Assembly (NCBI GenBank): GCA_023412915.1
Contig: JAEZRE010000018.1
Coordinates: 62,001-126,000 of the forward strand
DNA: 64,000 bases
Reading direction: 5' to 3'
From: Bacillota bacterium
Lineage (GTDB): Bacteria; Bacillota; Clostridia; Acetivibrionales; DTU013
Under the pieces are notes generated by a model. It made no database searches and was not told where the DNA came from. It was given only the letters and a program-made list of their open reading frames with translations. How positions within the stretch are numbered: position 1 is the first letter of the stretch; the number at the start of each line of letters is the position of its first letter. The translations under genes and the position numbers were made by a program. Below are positions 16,988-26,550 of the stretch, piece by piece.

Positions 16988-19426
16988 ATGGCAAAAACAT
17001 TATTTCAATATGAAGATTCTGCTCAGCCGCCGGAAAAGCGGGCTGAGGATCTACTCTCGCATATGAGCCTGGAAGAAAAACTTGCACAGATACAGGGACT
17101 TGACCTGTTCAAATATTCGAAGGAAAGACTGAAGGAAGAATACCCGCATGGCGTTGGTGAAGTCTCTTGCCTTGTAGCATGTACAATGGATTCAAGTGAG
17201 AAAATCGCCGACTTGTTTAGAAATGTCCAGGAAGAAATAATGGCATCGAGCGAACACCATATTCCGGCAATATTCCATATGGAAGGCCTTTGCGGAGGGT
17301 TGATGCCGCAGGCAACCAGTTTCCCGTCCGGTATCGGTCAAGCTTCCACCTGGAACCCGGAGCAGCAGAAAAAAATGGCCGGTATTATACGCGATCAAAT
17401 TAAAGCTGTAGGTATAACACATGCGTTTGCGCCGGTACTGGACATATCCCGCGATCCGCGGTTCGGGCGCCAGGGTGAGAGTTACGGAGAGGATCCGACT
17501 CTTGCATCCGCAATGGGGACCGCATATGTTCAGGGAATGCAGAATGAGGGTGACCTGGAGGACGGTGTCATGGCTGCCGCCAAGCACTTCTTGGGCTATA
17601 TGAATTCTCAGGGAGGAATTCACGCCGCACCTTGCGACATACCTGACAGACCATTGAGGGAAATATTCGCCAAGCCGTTCCAGGCAGCTTTTACCCAAGG
17701 AGGACTCAAGTCGGTAATGAACTGTTACAGCGCACTGAATGGGGAGCCTGTTGCTGGTTCGAAAAAAATATTGACCGGCCTGCTGAGAAATGAAATGGGG
17801 TTTGAAGGACTCACTGTATCTGATTACACTTCGATTGCTGAATTGATGAAACGGCAGAAAACCTGCAGGAATGAACTGGAAGCCGGAAGAAGGGCATTGG
17901 AGGCTGGTATGGATGTAGAATTACCTTCGAAGGCATGCTATAACGAAGGTCTTTTGGATTTGATCAAAAACGGTGGGCTGGATGAAGCTGTTTTGAATCG
18001 CTCTGTCACGCGTATTTTGACTGCTAAATTTGCCTTAGGCCTTTTCGAAAATCCATACCCGGCGGAATCCCGAAAAATAGCAGAGGTGTTTTCCCGTCCG
18101 GAGGATAAAGAGCTCAGTTTGAAAATCGCCAGGGAATCCATAGTGCTCCTGAAAAACGATGGTATTCTTCCCCTGAAACGCAGTGTGAAGAGAATTGCGG
18201 TAATAGGGCATCATGCGACTTCAACGCGAACCTTGTTCGGGGGATACTCCTTCATAAGCATGGGGGAAGTTCTGGCGGGCGCGGCAAACACTATGGCAGG
18301 CGTCGATGTCGGCAGAGCATCCGAAGCTGAGGACGACAGCCGCATTGCTGACGAAAAACGTACCACTTATCCAGGAAGCAGCGTAGCCATAGAGAATTCA
18401 AGGATGGAGGAAATAGTAAAGAAATACTACCCGAGATCGAAAAATCTGCTGGAACAGTTGAGAGAAGAGTGCCCTGAGGCAGAGATCGAGTATTCTTACG
18501 GTTATTCCTATGCCGGAGATGACGATACAATGCATGAAGAGGCATTGGAAGCTGCCGGAAAAGCGGATGTAGTCATTTTAACACTTGGAGGCAAGTATGG
18601 ATGGGGATCATCCTGTACCACTGGAGAAGGAATTGATTCAGCCAGTATAAACCTTCCGGAATGTCAGGAGAGGTTTATCACAAAATTGGCCGGACTCGGC
18701 AAACCATCCATTGCCGTACATTTCGACGGAAGACCTGTCTCCAGTGATGCTGCGGATAGTCATCTCGATGCCATCATAGAGGCGTGGAGCCCGGCTGAAT
18801 ATGGCGCAAAGGCAATCACTTCCGTAATCTTCGGCGATTATAATCCGGGAGGGAAGCTGCCAGTTTCAATTGCGTACCATGCAGGACAAATTCCCGTATT
18901 TTATAACCACGAAAACGGCGCAGGCTATGATGTCGGGACCTTGACCGCATTTGACAGCTATGTGGATCTGCCGCATACACCAAGATATTATTTTGGACAT
19001 GGTTTATCCTATACGACCTTCGAATATTCCAATATGAAGTTAAACAAAGAAAAATTCGAACCCTCCGACACGCTTGAAGTTTCAGCAGATATTAAAAACA
19101 CCGGAGGTGTGGCTGGCGACGAGGTTGTTCAGTTATATATATGCGATAGATATTCGAGCATGGTACGGCCTGTAAAAGAATTAGCAGGCTTCAAGCGTAT
19201 TCCGCTGGAGCCGGGTGAGATAAAAACGATAACGTTCCGTATGAAAATAAGCCAGTTTTCCTTTCTTGACTCAGATATGAAATGGAAGGTGGAAGCCGGA
19301 GATATGGATATAATGGTAGGGGCTTCCTCCAAGGACATTCGTCTGCGTGGTAGTTTCGAGATAAATTCGGATTTCGTTGTAGATGGTAAAAATAGAGGCT
19401 TCTTTGCTGAAACTGAAGTTAAGTAA
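16988..19426 (+). CDS. Glycoside hydrolase family 3 (beta-glucosidase or beta-xylosidase)
   Basis: An 812-residue retaining beta-glycosidase without a signal peptide, so it acts on imported oligosaccharides in the cytoplasm. Domains: GH3 N-terminal barrel (about 40-380) with substrate-binding KHFLGY and catalytic nucleophile D279 in LTVSDYTSI, GH3 C-terminal domain (about 400-640) and a fibronectin-III-like end (about 690-780; GDEVVQLYICD). The SDY nucleophile motif is common in xylosidase/glucosidase members, so I cannot fix the substrate. ATG 16988 follows AAAGGAG. It is the last gene of the first cassette and ends at a strong two-way hairpin facing the asnB 3' half. Confidence 0.93.
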   Translation: MAKTLFQYEDSAQPPEKRAEDLLSHMSLEEKLAQIQGLDLFKYSKERLKEEYPHGVGEVSCLVACTMDSSEKIADLFRNVQEEIMASSEHHIPAIFHMEGLCGGLMPQATSFPSGIGQASTWNPEQQKKMAGIIRDQIKAVGITHAFAPVLDISRDPRFGRQGESYGEDPTLASAMGTAYVQGMQNEGDLEDGVMAAAKHFLGYMNSQGGIHAAPCDIPDRPLREIFAKPFQAAFTQGGLKSVMNCYSALNGEPVAGSKKILTGLLRNEMGFEGLTVSDYTSIAELMKRQKTCRNELEAGRRALEAGMDVELPSKACYNEGLLDLIKNGGLDEAVLNRSVTRILTAKFALGLFENPYPAESRKIAEVFSRPEDKELSLKIARESIVLLKNDGILPLKRSVKRIAVIGHHATSTRTLFGGYSFISMGEVLAGAANTMAGVDVGRASEAEDDSRIADEKRTTYPGSSVAIENSRMEEIVKKYYPRSKNLLEQLREECPEAEIEYSYGYSYAGDDDTMHEEALEAAGKADVVILTLGGKYGWGSSCTTGEGIDSASINLPECQERFITKLAGLGKPSIAVHFDGRPVSSDAADSHLDAIIEAWSPAEYGAKAITSVIFGDYNPGGKLPVSIAYHAGQIPVFYNHENGAGYDVGTLTAFDSYVDLPHTPRYYFGHGLSYTTFEYSNMKLNKEKFEPSDTLEVSADIKNTGGVAGDEVVQLYICDRYSSMVRPVKELAGFKRIPLEPGEIKTITFRMKISQFSFLDSDMKWKVEAGDMDIMVGASSKDIRLRGSFEINSDFVVDGKNRGFFAETEVK

Positions 19427-19430
19427 TATT

Positions 19431-19469
19431 TGATAACTATCCTCTGGTATAGCCAGAGGATAGTTATCA
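19431..19469. terminator. Long bidirectional hairpin between GH3 and asnB
   Basis: A perfect 17-bp inverted repeat (TGATAACTATCCTCTGG and its complement) with a 5-nt loop sits between the convergent GH3 gene and asnB 3' half. T tracts on either side are weak (AAATATT on the asnB side). It probably ends both transcripts. Confidence 0.7.
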
Positions 19470-19477
19470 AGAACATT

Positions 19478-20189
19478 TCAGATCCGGATCGATATCTTGT
19501 ATTTCCTAAGCCAGTGGTCCACCTGTGTCAGGTACGCGTATAGCTGCGGCAGCGCCATCAGCTGGCCGAACCAGGGCTTGCCGAGGTCGGATTCGCCCGA
19601 TATAAGCTTTAAAATATACCTTTTATCGATCAGCGGAATGATAGGGGAACTCGTATCATAAAGTATCTCAAGGAGTTTTTCCTTAACTGCCGCCTCATAT
19701 GCCGGGTTATGGGTCTTCGGGTAGGGGCTCTTCTTCCTGTACAGCACATCGTCCGGCAGGGCGCCTTCCAGGGCTTTCCTGAGCAGTCCCTTTTCCCGTC
19801 CTCCAAGCATTTTCATCTCCCACGGAATGTTCCAGACATACTGCACCAACCGGTAGTCGCAGTACGGCACCCTTACCTCGAGGCCGTGCGCCATACTCAT
19901 CCTGTCCTTCCTGTCGAGGAGGGTCTGCATGAACCAGACAAAATTCAAGTAAAAAATTTCACGCCTTCTTCTATCTACAGCGTTTTCGCCCTTGAGCTGA
20001 GGAACCTTGCAAAGAGTATCGCTGTACCTTTGCGCCGCATACTCTTTAGGCCTGATGGCTTTGATCAGATCCTCCGACATAACGCCCATGCGAAGCTCCA
20101 AATCCCTGGCCCACGGAAAAGCGCCGGCGTTCATCAGTTCGTCCCTGTGGAACCACGGGTAGCCTCCGAATACTTCATCTGCGCACTCA
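19478..20189 (-). pseudogene. asnB: Asparagine synthetase AsnB, 3' half separated by an inserted element
   Basis: Encodes the C-terminal 237 or so residues of glutamine-dependent asparagine synthetase, beginning inside the ATP-binding loop at E-C-A-D-E-V-F-G-G-Y. It continues through FVWFMQTLLDRKDRMSMAHG and EVRVPYCDYRLVQYVWNIP, the conserved synthetase-domain end. It has no start of its own: in the minus direction it is preceded by the left end of the 20190-32280 element. An in-frame TTG at 20227 lacks a spaced ribosome site. Joined at CC to the 5' half at 32283-33413, it completes a 614-residue AsnB in frame. A much decayed second copy of this half lies at 10502-10589. Confidence 0.93.
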
Positions 20190-20210
20190 CCGGAGTGGGA
20201 TATATGATTG
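20171..20210. other. attL of the serine-recombinase element
   Basis: asnB sequence (TACTTCATCTGCGCACTCA) runs to 20189; the shared core CCGGAG is at 20190-20195; element sequence follows and contains ATGATTG at 20204-20210. The core and the outer CGCACT are also present at attR (32273-32286). The likely crossover dinucleotide is CC at 20190-20191. Confidence 0.85.
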
Positions 20211-20242
20211 GGATAAAAGAAACGCAACCTAAATTTAATTCA

Positions 20243-20271
20243 TTGCGGAGGAATCATTATAGTTATATAAT
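20243..20271 (+). promoter_or_regulatory. Promoter of the second cassette's kinase gene
   Basis: TTGCGG (20243-20248), 17-bp spacer, TATAAT (20266-20271), about 60 bp upstream of the kinase start and inside the element, so the cassette brings its own promoter. Confidence 0.7.
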
Positions 20272-20330
20272 ATTTTTGTAAGCTCATTCGGCGGCATATT
20301 TCGTTGACCTCTGCAAAGTGAGGCATGATA

Positions 20331-22178
20331 ATGATCACACGGATAAGACCAGCTTGGGTGGTTAGTAAATTCAGCAGAATAAGTTTGAAGTATAAACTTA
20401 TTTTTTCTTTTATATTTGTGTCCATTCTACCGATACTGATCATTCAATTGGTTTCCAATTATAATTCGACTTCCGTAATTAAATCGAAAGTAAATGAACT
20501 GGTTGAATATAATCTTATGCAGGTGTCCAAAAATATCGACGCGTCGCTGACGGCCTATGAAGACTTGCTTTTTCAGGTGTTTTCCGACGAAAATATTATA
20601 GACCTTGTCAATAAGATAAATACCGAACCGGCAGAGGACAGAGCCATCCATAAAAATACGCTAAAGGACAGGCTGGCCATATTGACTTACTCCAAGGAAG
20701 GTATAAGAAGCATAGCGATATTTTGCGCAAATGGAACAGTAGTCTGCCATGACAGGCAAACCGGCTCTTTAATTGTAAATGAATGGAGCGGTTATAGCGA
20801 TGTGACGAAGCTCGATATTTTTAAGGATGCAATCAACAATAAAAACATTATCTTATCAACGGACGATTATAACGCTTCGGGCAGTAAAGACTATGGCTTT
20901 CATCTTGCGGGCAACATGTGCGATTTCAAGCAACCCGGAAACAAAAGCATCGGCGTGGTGGTCATAAGCCTGGACCAGTCGGTGCTGGCAAATGCATGTA
21001 ACCAGTCCGAAAACGGTAGCTTGCAAATAGCCAATATTAAAAGCCTGAATTTTATTGTCGATAAATCCGGAAAGATCATTTCATTTCCGGATAAAAAGTT
21101 CATTGGTACCAAACTGAACGCCAAAGACAATTCCCGAACCCAATACGGCGAGCTTGTGAATAGCGCCTCTCTATTCAAGGACAAGCATGCGATAATAAAC
21201 GAATACACGGACGCTACATCAGGCTGGACCGTTGTAAATGCCACCAGTCAAAGCTATCTGTTCGGCGAAATGTATAATATGCAAAGGCTTAGTATCTTCT
21301 ATGGTTTCTTGATTTTGATCTTTACGCTGGTATTGATACTTTACATATCGAGCACTATCAGCAAGTCGGTCGGAAAGATCGTAGATGCAATGAAGACCGC
21401 GCAAAAAGGGGAATTGAACGTACAAATAGATATTGATACAAAAGATGAAATATCGATTATAGGAACAAGCTTCAACAAAATGATGGTCAAGGTAAACCGG
21501 CTGATAGAGGACGTGACCACCGCCACACAGAGGAAGAAGGAGGCGGAGATCAGGGCTTTGGAAGCGCAAATTAATCCCCATTTCCTGTATAACACCCTGG
21601 ATTCGATCAATTGGCTGGCTATAGAAAAAGAAGAATTCGAAATCAGCAAGATGTTGAAAAGCCTCGCGATGATACTGCGCTACAGCATAAATAAAAGCAA
21701 TAAATTCGTAACTGTCCGCGAAGAATTGGAATGGCTCAACCAGTACATTTACCTTCAGCAATACAGATTTGATTATTCCTTTAAATGTACTGTCGAGGCG
21801 GACGAAAGCGTTTTGGACTGCAGGATTTACAAGCTTTTGCTTCAACCGTTCATAGAGAACACGATCATACACGGATTCGCGGGATATACAGGCGACGGGT
21901 TGATAAGAATATCCATAGATAATTATGAAGAGGATTATGTAAAGTTTATTATTGAAGATAATGGAGTAGGTATCAGTGAGGAAAAACTGGAATACCTGAA
22001 TAGAGATATAAAAAATGGAATGGAATCGGAAGAAAACGGCATAGGTGTGAAAAACGTATTCAACAGGATCAGGATGTGTTACGGTGAAAGGGCTTCATGG
22101 CTCATAACCAGTACGCCCGGGAATGGAACGACCGTTTCGATCATTATTCCCAAGTCCTTAAACGGAGGAATGATATGA
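20331..22178 (+). CDS. YesM-type sensor histidine kinase of the GH127 cassette
   Basis: A 615-residue kinase with membrane segments at about residues 20-42 and 300-325 around a Cache-like extracellular domain, HAMP, then the YesM module: H417 in QINPHFLYNTLDSINWLAI, EELEWLNQYIYLQQYRF, N box ENTIIHG, G1 DNGVGI. ATG 20331 is preferred over 20325 because GTGAGG lies 7 nt before it. The stop overlaps the regulator start by 4 bp (ATGA). It probably senses extracellular arabino-oligosaccharide directly or through the lipoproteins encoded downstream. Confidence 0.93.
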   Translation: MITRIRPAWVVSKFSRISLKYKLIFSFIFVSILPILIIQLVSNYNSTSVIKSKVNELVEYNLMQVSKNIDASLTAYEDLLFQVFSDENIIDLVNKINTEPAEDRAIHKNTLKDRLAILTYSKEGIRSIAIFCANGTVVCHDRQTGSLIVNEWSGYSDVTKLDIFKDAINNKNIILSTDDYNASGSKDYGFHLAGNMCDFKQPGNKSIGVVVISLDQSVLANACNQSENGSLQIANIKSLNFIVDKSGKIISFPDKKFIGTKLNAKDNSRTQYGELVNSASLFKDKHAIINEYTDATSGWTVVNATSQSYLFGEMYNMQRLSIFYGFLILIFTLVLILYISSTISKSVGKIVDAMKTAQKGELNVQIDIDTKDEISIIGTSFNKMMVKVNRLIEDVTTATQRKKEAEIRALEAQINPHFLYNTLDSINWLAIEKEEFEISKMLKSLAMILRYSINKSNKFVTVREELEWLNQYIYLQQYRFDYSFKCTVEADESVLDCRIYKLLLQPFIENTIIHGFAGYTGDGLIRISIDNYEEDYVKFIIEDNGVGISEEKLEYLNRDIKNGMESEENGIGVKNVFNRIRMCYGERASWLITSTPGNGTTVSIIIPKSLNGGMI

Positions 22179-23716
22179 AAATAGTGGTTGTAGAGGATGA
22201 GATCAGGACCAGGCGCGGGGTCGTGGGGCTGATACAAAAGCTAAGCCCGGAGTATGAGGTTATTGGCGAGGCCGAAAACGGTCTTTTGGGTTATGAGCTT
22301 ATTACAAAGCTTTCACCTGACTTGGCAATTGTTGATGTTAAAATGCCGAAAATGGACGGCATAGAAATGATCCAAAATTTGAGGGAGTCGGGCGTAAATT
22401 GCAGGGCAGTCATACTAAGCGGCTATTCTGAATTCGAATATGCACAAAAAGCGATCAAAATGGGGGTTTCCGAATACCTGCTAAAACCGATAACTGTTGA
22501 AGACCTCGAGAAAACGCTTAAAAACGTTAAAAAGGAAATTGAAGCGGAAAGGCTGGAAAAAAAGCAAAGCAGCCTTACATCGATAGAGCAGATATTTCAG
22601 AATCTGGTGCTGGGCGACATAGGCAAGGAAGATAAATATATAGAGTACCTTAATGAAAAATACGAATTGTCACCGGATTCGGAATATATAGCTGTTGTCG
22701 GGTATCTGGGAAACGGATCTAAAAGCAGTAAGGATGCTGTAAAGGGTATTGTCACTCCATTAATTGAAAAACTCACGGCTCTAAAGTACTATATGATCGA
22801 CCTTAATCCGCAAAATGAACTGCTGATTCTTATGGTATCACCGGAGAACCCTCGAGAGCTTGAAAAATATTTTCAGGATCAAATATTAAGGTCAATTTGT
22901 AATTCAGGTATCAGGGATATGGTCCTGGGCTGGATACAATTCGATGGCTTGAAAAACCTGAAAAGCAGCCTCCAGATACTCAAAAAGGAGCTCAAGTGGT
23001 CTATTGTACTCGGGGAAGACATACTTTTGACATACCCGAAGACACAGAAGATTTTCACCCGACTTCTCCAATATCCCATAGATATTGAAAAGAATGTAAG
23101 AGCAGCTGTGTATTCGAATGATATGGACAAGCTGATAAAAAATGTGGAAGCTTTCCTTGAGCTCATGCACAGGGAGATTTATAAGCCTGATCAGATCATT
23201 GAGGTATTCGTCAGGTTTGCTTCGTCAATCATAAATGTAATAAAAGAGGTAAATGCGGAGCTATATGACCAACTGAACCAAAAGGAAATTCTGCAAAAGA
23301 TAATAGACTCTTTTACCTGGCATGAAATAAAGGACACACTTATGGAATTGACGGAAAAATTATCTGCCTATGATAAAACGAATGACAGAATATATAGCTT
23401 GATAATTAAAAAGACACTGAATATTATCAACGATAATTATTCAAATGGAATCACCCTTGAAGAAGTGGCCATGAAGCTCAATATAACCGTTGAATACCTA
23501 AGCTCCCTGTTTTTAAAGGAAACGGGCCGGAATTTCACTTCATATATAAAAACCTGCCGCATCAATAAAGCAAAAGAGCTTTTGGTAAATACCGATTTGA
23601 AATCATACGAAATAGGCAATAATGTCGGATATTCCGATCCGAAATATTTTACAAGGGTTTTTAAAGAAGTTACCGGTTTGTCTCCGGGTGAATATCAAAA
23701 AGCATACAAAGTCTGA
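22175..23716 (+). CDS. YesN-type response regulator with AraC DNA-binding domain, long form
   Basis: A 513-residue regulator: receiver domain (1-120; D8, phosphoacceptor D54 in IVDVKMPKMDG, Lys in YLLKPI), a central region of about 280 residues typical of the long YesN group, and a C-terminal AraC double helix-turn-helix from about 410 (NITVEYLSSLFLKETGRNF, then YEIGNNVGYSDPKYFTRVF). ATG 22175 follows GGAGG and overlaps the kinase stop. Likely activator of the transport and hydrolase genes of the element. It is nearly twice the length of the regulator of the neighbouring cassette. Confidence 0.93.
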   Translation: MKIVVVEDEIRTRRGVVGLIQKLSPEYEVIGEAENGLLGYELITKLSPDLAIVDVKMPKMDGIEMIQNLRESGVNCRAVILSGYSEFEYAQKAIKMGVSEYLLKPITVEDLEKTLKNVKKEIEAERLEKKQSSLTSIEQIFQNLVLGDIGKEDKYIEYLNEKYELSPDSEYIAVVGYLGNGSKSSKDAVKGIVTPLIEKLTALKYYMIDLNPQNELLILMVSPENPRELEKYFQDQILRSICNSGIRDMVLGWIQFDGLKNLKSSLQILKKELKWSIVLGEDILLTYPKTQKIFTRLLQYPIDIEKNVRAAVYSNDMDKLIKNVEAFLELMHREIYKPDQIIEVFVRFASSIINVIKEVNAELYDQLNQKEILQKIIDSFTWHEIKDTLMELTEKLSAYDKTNDRIYSLIIKKTLNIINDNYSNGITLEEVAMKLNITVEYLSSLFLKETGRNFTSYIKTCRINKAKELLVNTDLKSYEIGNNVGYSDPKYFTRVFKEVTGLSPGEYQKAYKV

Positions 23717-23737
23717 ATTGTTTTTGGGGGAAGCCTG

Positions 23738-24997
23738 ATGAAAAAAGCAACGGCAATAATGTTTGTGCTATTGGCAACATTATGTATACTTTATGGATGC
23801 CAAACGGGTGAAACAGCCTCTTCAATTACAAGTGAAAAAGCTATATCAGGCGGCGATGAAGCCGGGGAAACCAAGCTTATCCTATGGTGCTACTATGAAG
23901 GCTCAGACAGATTTCAAAAGATACAGACGATCATAAGCCGCTTTAACACATTGAATGATGATATTCAGGTAACACCCGAATACTTGCCGTTTGCGGATTT
24001 TAACAAGCAGCTGGTTATCGGGTATGCGTCCGGAAGGGCTCCAGACCTTGCGATTATAGACAACCCGGTGCTTGCGGGCTTTGCGTCGGAAGGGATGCTG
24101 GAAGACTTAACAGACAGGATAAAAGGCAGGATAGACAGCAGCTTATATTTTCCCGCTCCCTGGGAATCGTGCATATACAAGAGCAGAGTATACGGACTGC
24201 CGCTAGGCAATAACTGTCTTGCACTGTTCTACAATAAGGACATATTGTCCAAAGCAGGCCTAAAACCGCCCAAAAACTGGTCTGAGCTTGAAAAAGCAGC
24301 CAGGGAGCTGACGGCAGGTGAAAGATTTGGCCTGGGTATTACGGCTACTTTGGATGAGCAGGGTACTTTCGCGTTTTTACCCTGGATGCTCTCGACGGGA
24401 GCGTCGTTAGACAGGTTTGACAGCCCGGAAAGTGTAAAAGCCCTGGATTTTCTCTCGGGACTTATAAAAGAGGGTTCTATGAGCAGGGATATCCTGAACT
24501 GGACACCTTCGGACGTATTACAGCAGTTCATAGCAGGAAAAATCGCCATGATGGTAAACGGTTCGTGGCAGATACCCGAGCTCGAGGCGCGAGCGCCTGA
24601 CTTAAAGTACGGCGTTGTCGATATACCGGAAGACAAGAAACATGTGAGTGTACTCGGGGGAGAAAATATTGTTGCAATAAGCGGCCCCAATTCGGATAAG
24701 GCATTGAAAGTATTATTGTTCTTTGAGGAAAGCAGCAATTTAAGTTATTTTTCCATTAACTTTGGATACATCCCGCCGCGAAAAGACATAGCATCCGGAA
24801 GCTACTGGTCGGATGACCCCGTATGGAAGGTCTTCAAGGAGAATGTGGAGCGTTCTGTCCCACGCGGGCCGGATTTGAAATGGCCTGAAAAATCCAGGAT
24901 TATTGTAGGCGCTTTCCAGGGGGTATTATCGAACGAAGAGTCACCTTTGGAAGCGGCTAGGAATGCTCAGTCAAAACTTGAAAAGGTGACAGGGTAA
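23738..24997 (+). CDS. Sugar-binding lipoprotein 1 of the GH127 cassette
   Basis: A 419-residue MalE-type solute-binding protein. Signal peptide with lipobox LYGC (Cys at about residue 20), then LILWCYYEGSD, YLPFADFNKQL and APDLAIIDNP, and a late FGYIPPRKDIASG. It is clearly paralogous to the lipoprotein encoded next (25142), sharing the PFADF-KQL, PDL-IDNP, MMVNG/MMING and GYIP/GYFP-RKD blocks. Start ATG 23738 with GGGGGA upstream. Its position next to the regulators, apart from the main transporter genes, leaves open a sensing role with the YesM kinase. Confidence 0.92.
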   Translation: MKKATAIMFVLLATLCILYGCQTGETASSITSEKAISGGDEAGETKLILWCYYEGSDRFQKIQTIISRFNTLNDDIQVTPEYLPFADFNKQLVIGYASGRAPDLAIIDNPVLAGFASEGMLEDLTDRIKGRIDSSLYFPAPWESCIYKSRVYGLPLGNNCLALFYNKDILSKAGLKPPKNWSELEKAARELTAGERFGLGITATLDEQGTFAFLPWMLSTGASLDRFDSPESVKALDFLSGLIKEGSMSRDILNWTPSDVLQQFIAGKIAMMVNGSWQIPELEARAPDLKYGVVDIPEDKKHVSVLGGENIVAISGPNSDKALKVLLFFEESSNLSYFSINFGYIPPRKDIASGSYWSDDPVWKVFKENVERSVPRGPDLKWPEKSRIIVGAFQGVLSNEESPLEAARNAQSKLEKVTG

Positions 24998-25141
24998 CAG
25001 GCGATTTTATATTAAATAACTCCACCTTTATTAAATCAATAGAATATCTATTTGGATTTACCCTCCTTATAATTAACCTGTAAGACGCTTAAGCGAACTT
25101 AAAGGGGTAATGAAACCAATAAAATTAAGGAGGGCATTATA

Positions 25142-26437
25142 GTGAAAAAATTCATTTCACTGGTTTTGGTTGTCCTGCTGGCAGTGAGTACGCTGGCCGG
25201 CTGCGGCAGTTCAAACACATCGGGTAACAACAGTTCTGGTGCAAGCAGCGCAGATTCGACTGTTGCTTCGGCACCGGCCGAAAGTACGGCAGCTCCCGCA
25301 GAAAAGGCAAAACTCACCATCTGGTTCTATTGGGAGAACAAGGATCAGCAGAGTATCCTGGCAGGACTATGCGACCAGTATAACAAGTCCCAGGATGCGG
25401 CTGAGATCAGCTCGCAGTATATACCGTTCGCAGATTTCAAGAAACAGCTTTCAATTGGTATGGCTGCCGGCAAGGTACCTGATCTGACACTCATCGACAA
25501 CCCCGATCTTCCTTCATATGCTTCCATGGGGCTATTCGCCGACGTTACGGATAAAATAAAAGCTATTCCCGGCTATGATCAATATTTTGACGGCCCGGTT
25601 AAATCCTGTACATTAGACGGCAAAGTTTACGGCCTCCCGTTCGGCAGCAACGATATAGCGCTTTATTACAACCTTGACATGTTCAGTAAGGCCGGCATTG
25701 CACAAGCTCCTACAACGTGGGATGAGCTGAGGGCCGATGCAAAGAAATTGTCGGGCAATGGCGTTTATGGCCTTGGCGTCTCCGGTGTGAATACGGAAGA
25801 GGGTACGTTCCAGTTCATGCCGTGGCTTCTTTCCGCAGGCGCAACACCTTTCAAGGTGGATGGACCCGAAGGAATTAAAGCATTTACTTTTGTGTCCGAT
25901 CTTGTAAAAGACGGTTCAATGCCCAAGGATGTAATGAACTGGGTACAGTCGGATGTAAACAAACAGTTCGAAGCAGGAAATCTTGCAATGATGATCAATG
26001 GACCTTGGCAGCTTCCGTCATTGGCAAAGGATACACCCGACCTGAAATTCGGAGTTGCTTTGATACCGAAAGATCAGCAATATGCTTCAGTACTCGGCGG
26101 AGAGGATTGGGGCGTAGTAAACGGCAAGAATGTGGACGCTGCGATCGATTTCCTCAAATTTGTCGTATCACCTGACCTTCTGAAGGATTACTGCAATAAA
26201 TTCGGATATTTCCCGTCAAGGAAAGACATGGCTTCCGACCCGGTATTCACATCCGATCCGATCAAGAAGGTGTTTGTTGACGAAATGCAGTATGCTTCAC
26301 CGAGAGGTCCTTCGGCACAATGGCCTCAGCTTTCACTGGCAATTTCCACAGCCCTCCAGGAAGTCATCACCGGTTCAAAGACTCCCGAAGCGGCTGCAAA
26401 GGATGCACAGGCAAAGATAGACGGAATAGGGAAGTAA
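25142..26437 (+). CDS. Sugar-binding lipoprotein 2 of the GH127 cassette
   Basis: A 431-residue MalE-type solute-binding lipoprotein: signal peptide with lipobox LAGC at about residues 19-22, Ser/Ala-rich linker, then LTIWFYWENKDQQS, YIPFADFKKQLSIG and VPDLTLIDNP. GTG start at 25142 follows a strong AGGAGGG. A 144-bp gap with a TATAAT (25067-25072, no good -35) separates it from its paralogue, so it may have its own promoter. A 14-bp hairpin follows the gene. It is the most likely partner of the permeases at 26551 and 27453. Confidence 0.93.
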   Translation: MKKFISLVLVVLLAVSTLAGCGSSNTSGNNSSGASSADSTVASAPAESTAAPAEKAKLTIWFYWENKDQQSILAGLCDQYNKSQDAAEISSQYIPFADFKKQLSIGMAAGKVPDLTLIDNPDLPSYASMGLFADVTDKIKAIPGYDQYFDGPVKSCTLDGKVYGLPFGSNDIALYYNLDMFSKAGIAQAPTTWDELRADAKKLSGNGVYGLGVSGVNTEEGTFQFMPWLLSAGATPFKVDGPEGIKAFTFVSDLVKDGSMPKDVMNWVQSDVNKQFEAGNLAMMINGPWQLPSLAKDTPDLKFGVALIPKDQQYASVLGGEDWGVVNGKNVDAAIDFLKFVVSPDLLKDYCNKFGYFPSRKDMASDPVFTSDPIKKVFVDEMQYASPRGPSAQWPQLSLAISTALQEVITGSKTPEAAAKDAQAKIDGIGK

Positions 26438-26458
26438 TAATACAAATTTGCCAGGCTT

Positions 26459-26491
26459 AATTGGAGTACATGCCCGCCATGTACTCCAATT
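26459..26491 (+). promoter_or_regulatory. 14-bp hairpin between binding-protein and permease genes
   Basis: AATTGGAGTACATG and its exact complement flank a 5-nt loop (CCCGC). No long T tract follows. It occupies the same gene position as the hairpins at 15001-15075 in the neighbouring cassette and probably gives excess binding-protein mRNA. Confidence 0.65.
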
Positions 26492-26550
26492 TCAATAAAG
26501 CCAAAGTGTTGTGTTTGCTTTATCAATACTTAGTTACGGTGGTGGCTGAA

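Noticed and set aside
10600..19470. Simple duplication of the downstream cassette
   Set aside because: Regulator length, binding-protein family and glycosidase family all differ, so the cassettes share plan but not recent ancestry.
19478..20227. Taking the asnB 3' half as an independent gene from the TTG at 20227
   Set aside because: The first 13 codons are element sequence, the TTG has no spaced ribosome site, and the protein would begin in the middle of the ATP-binding loop.
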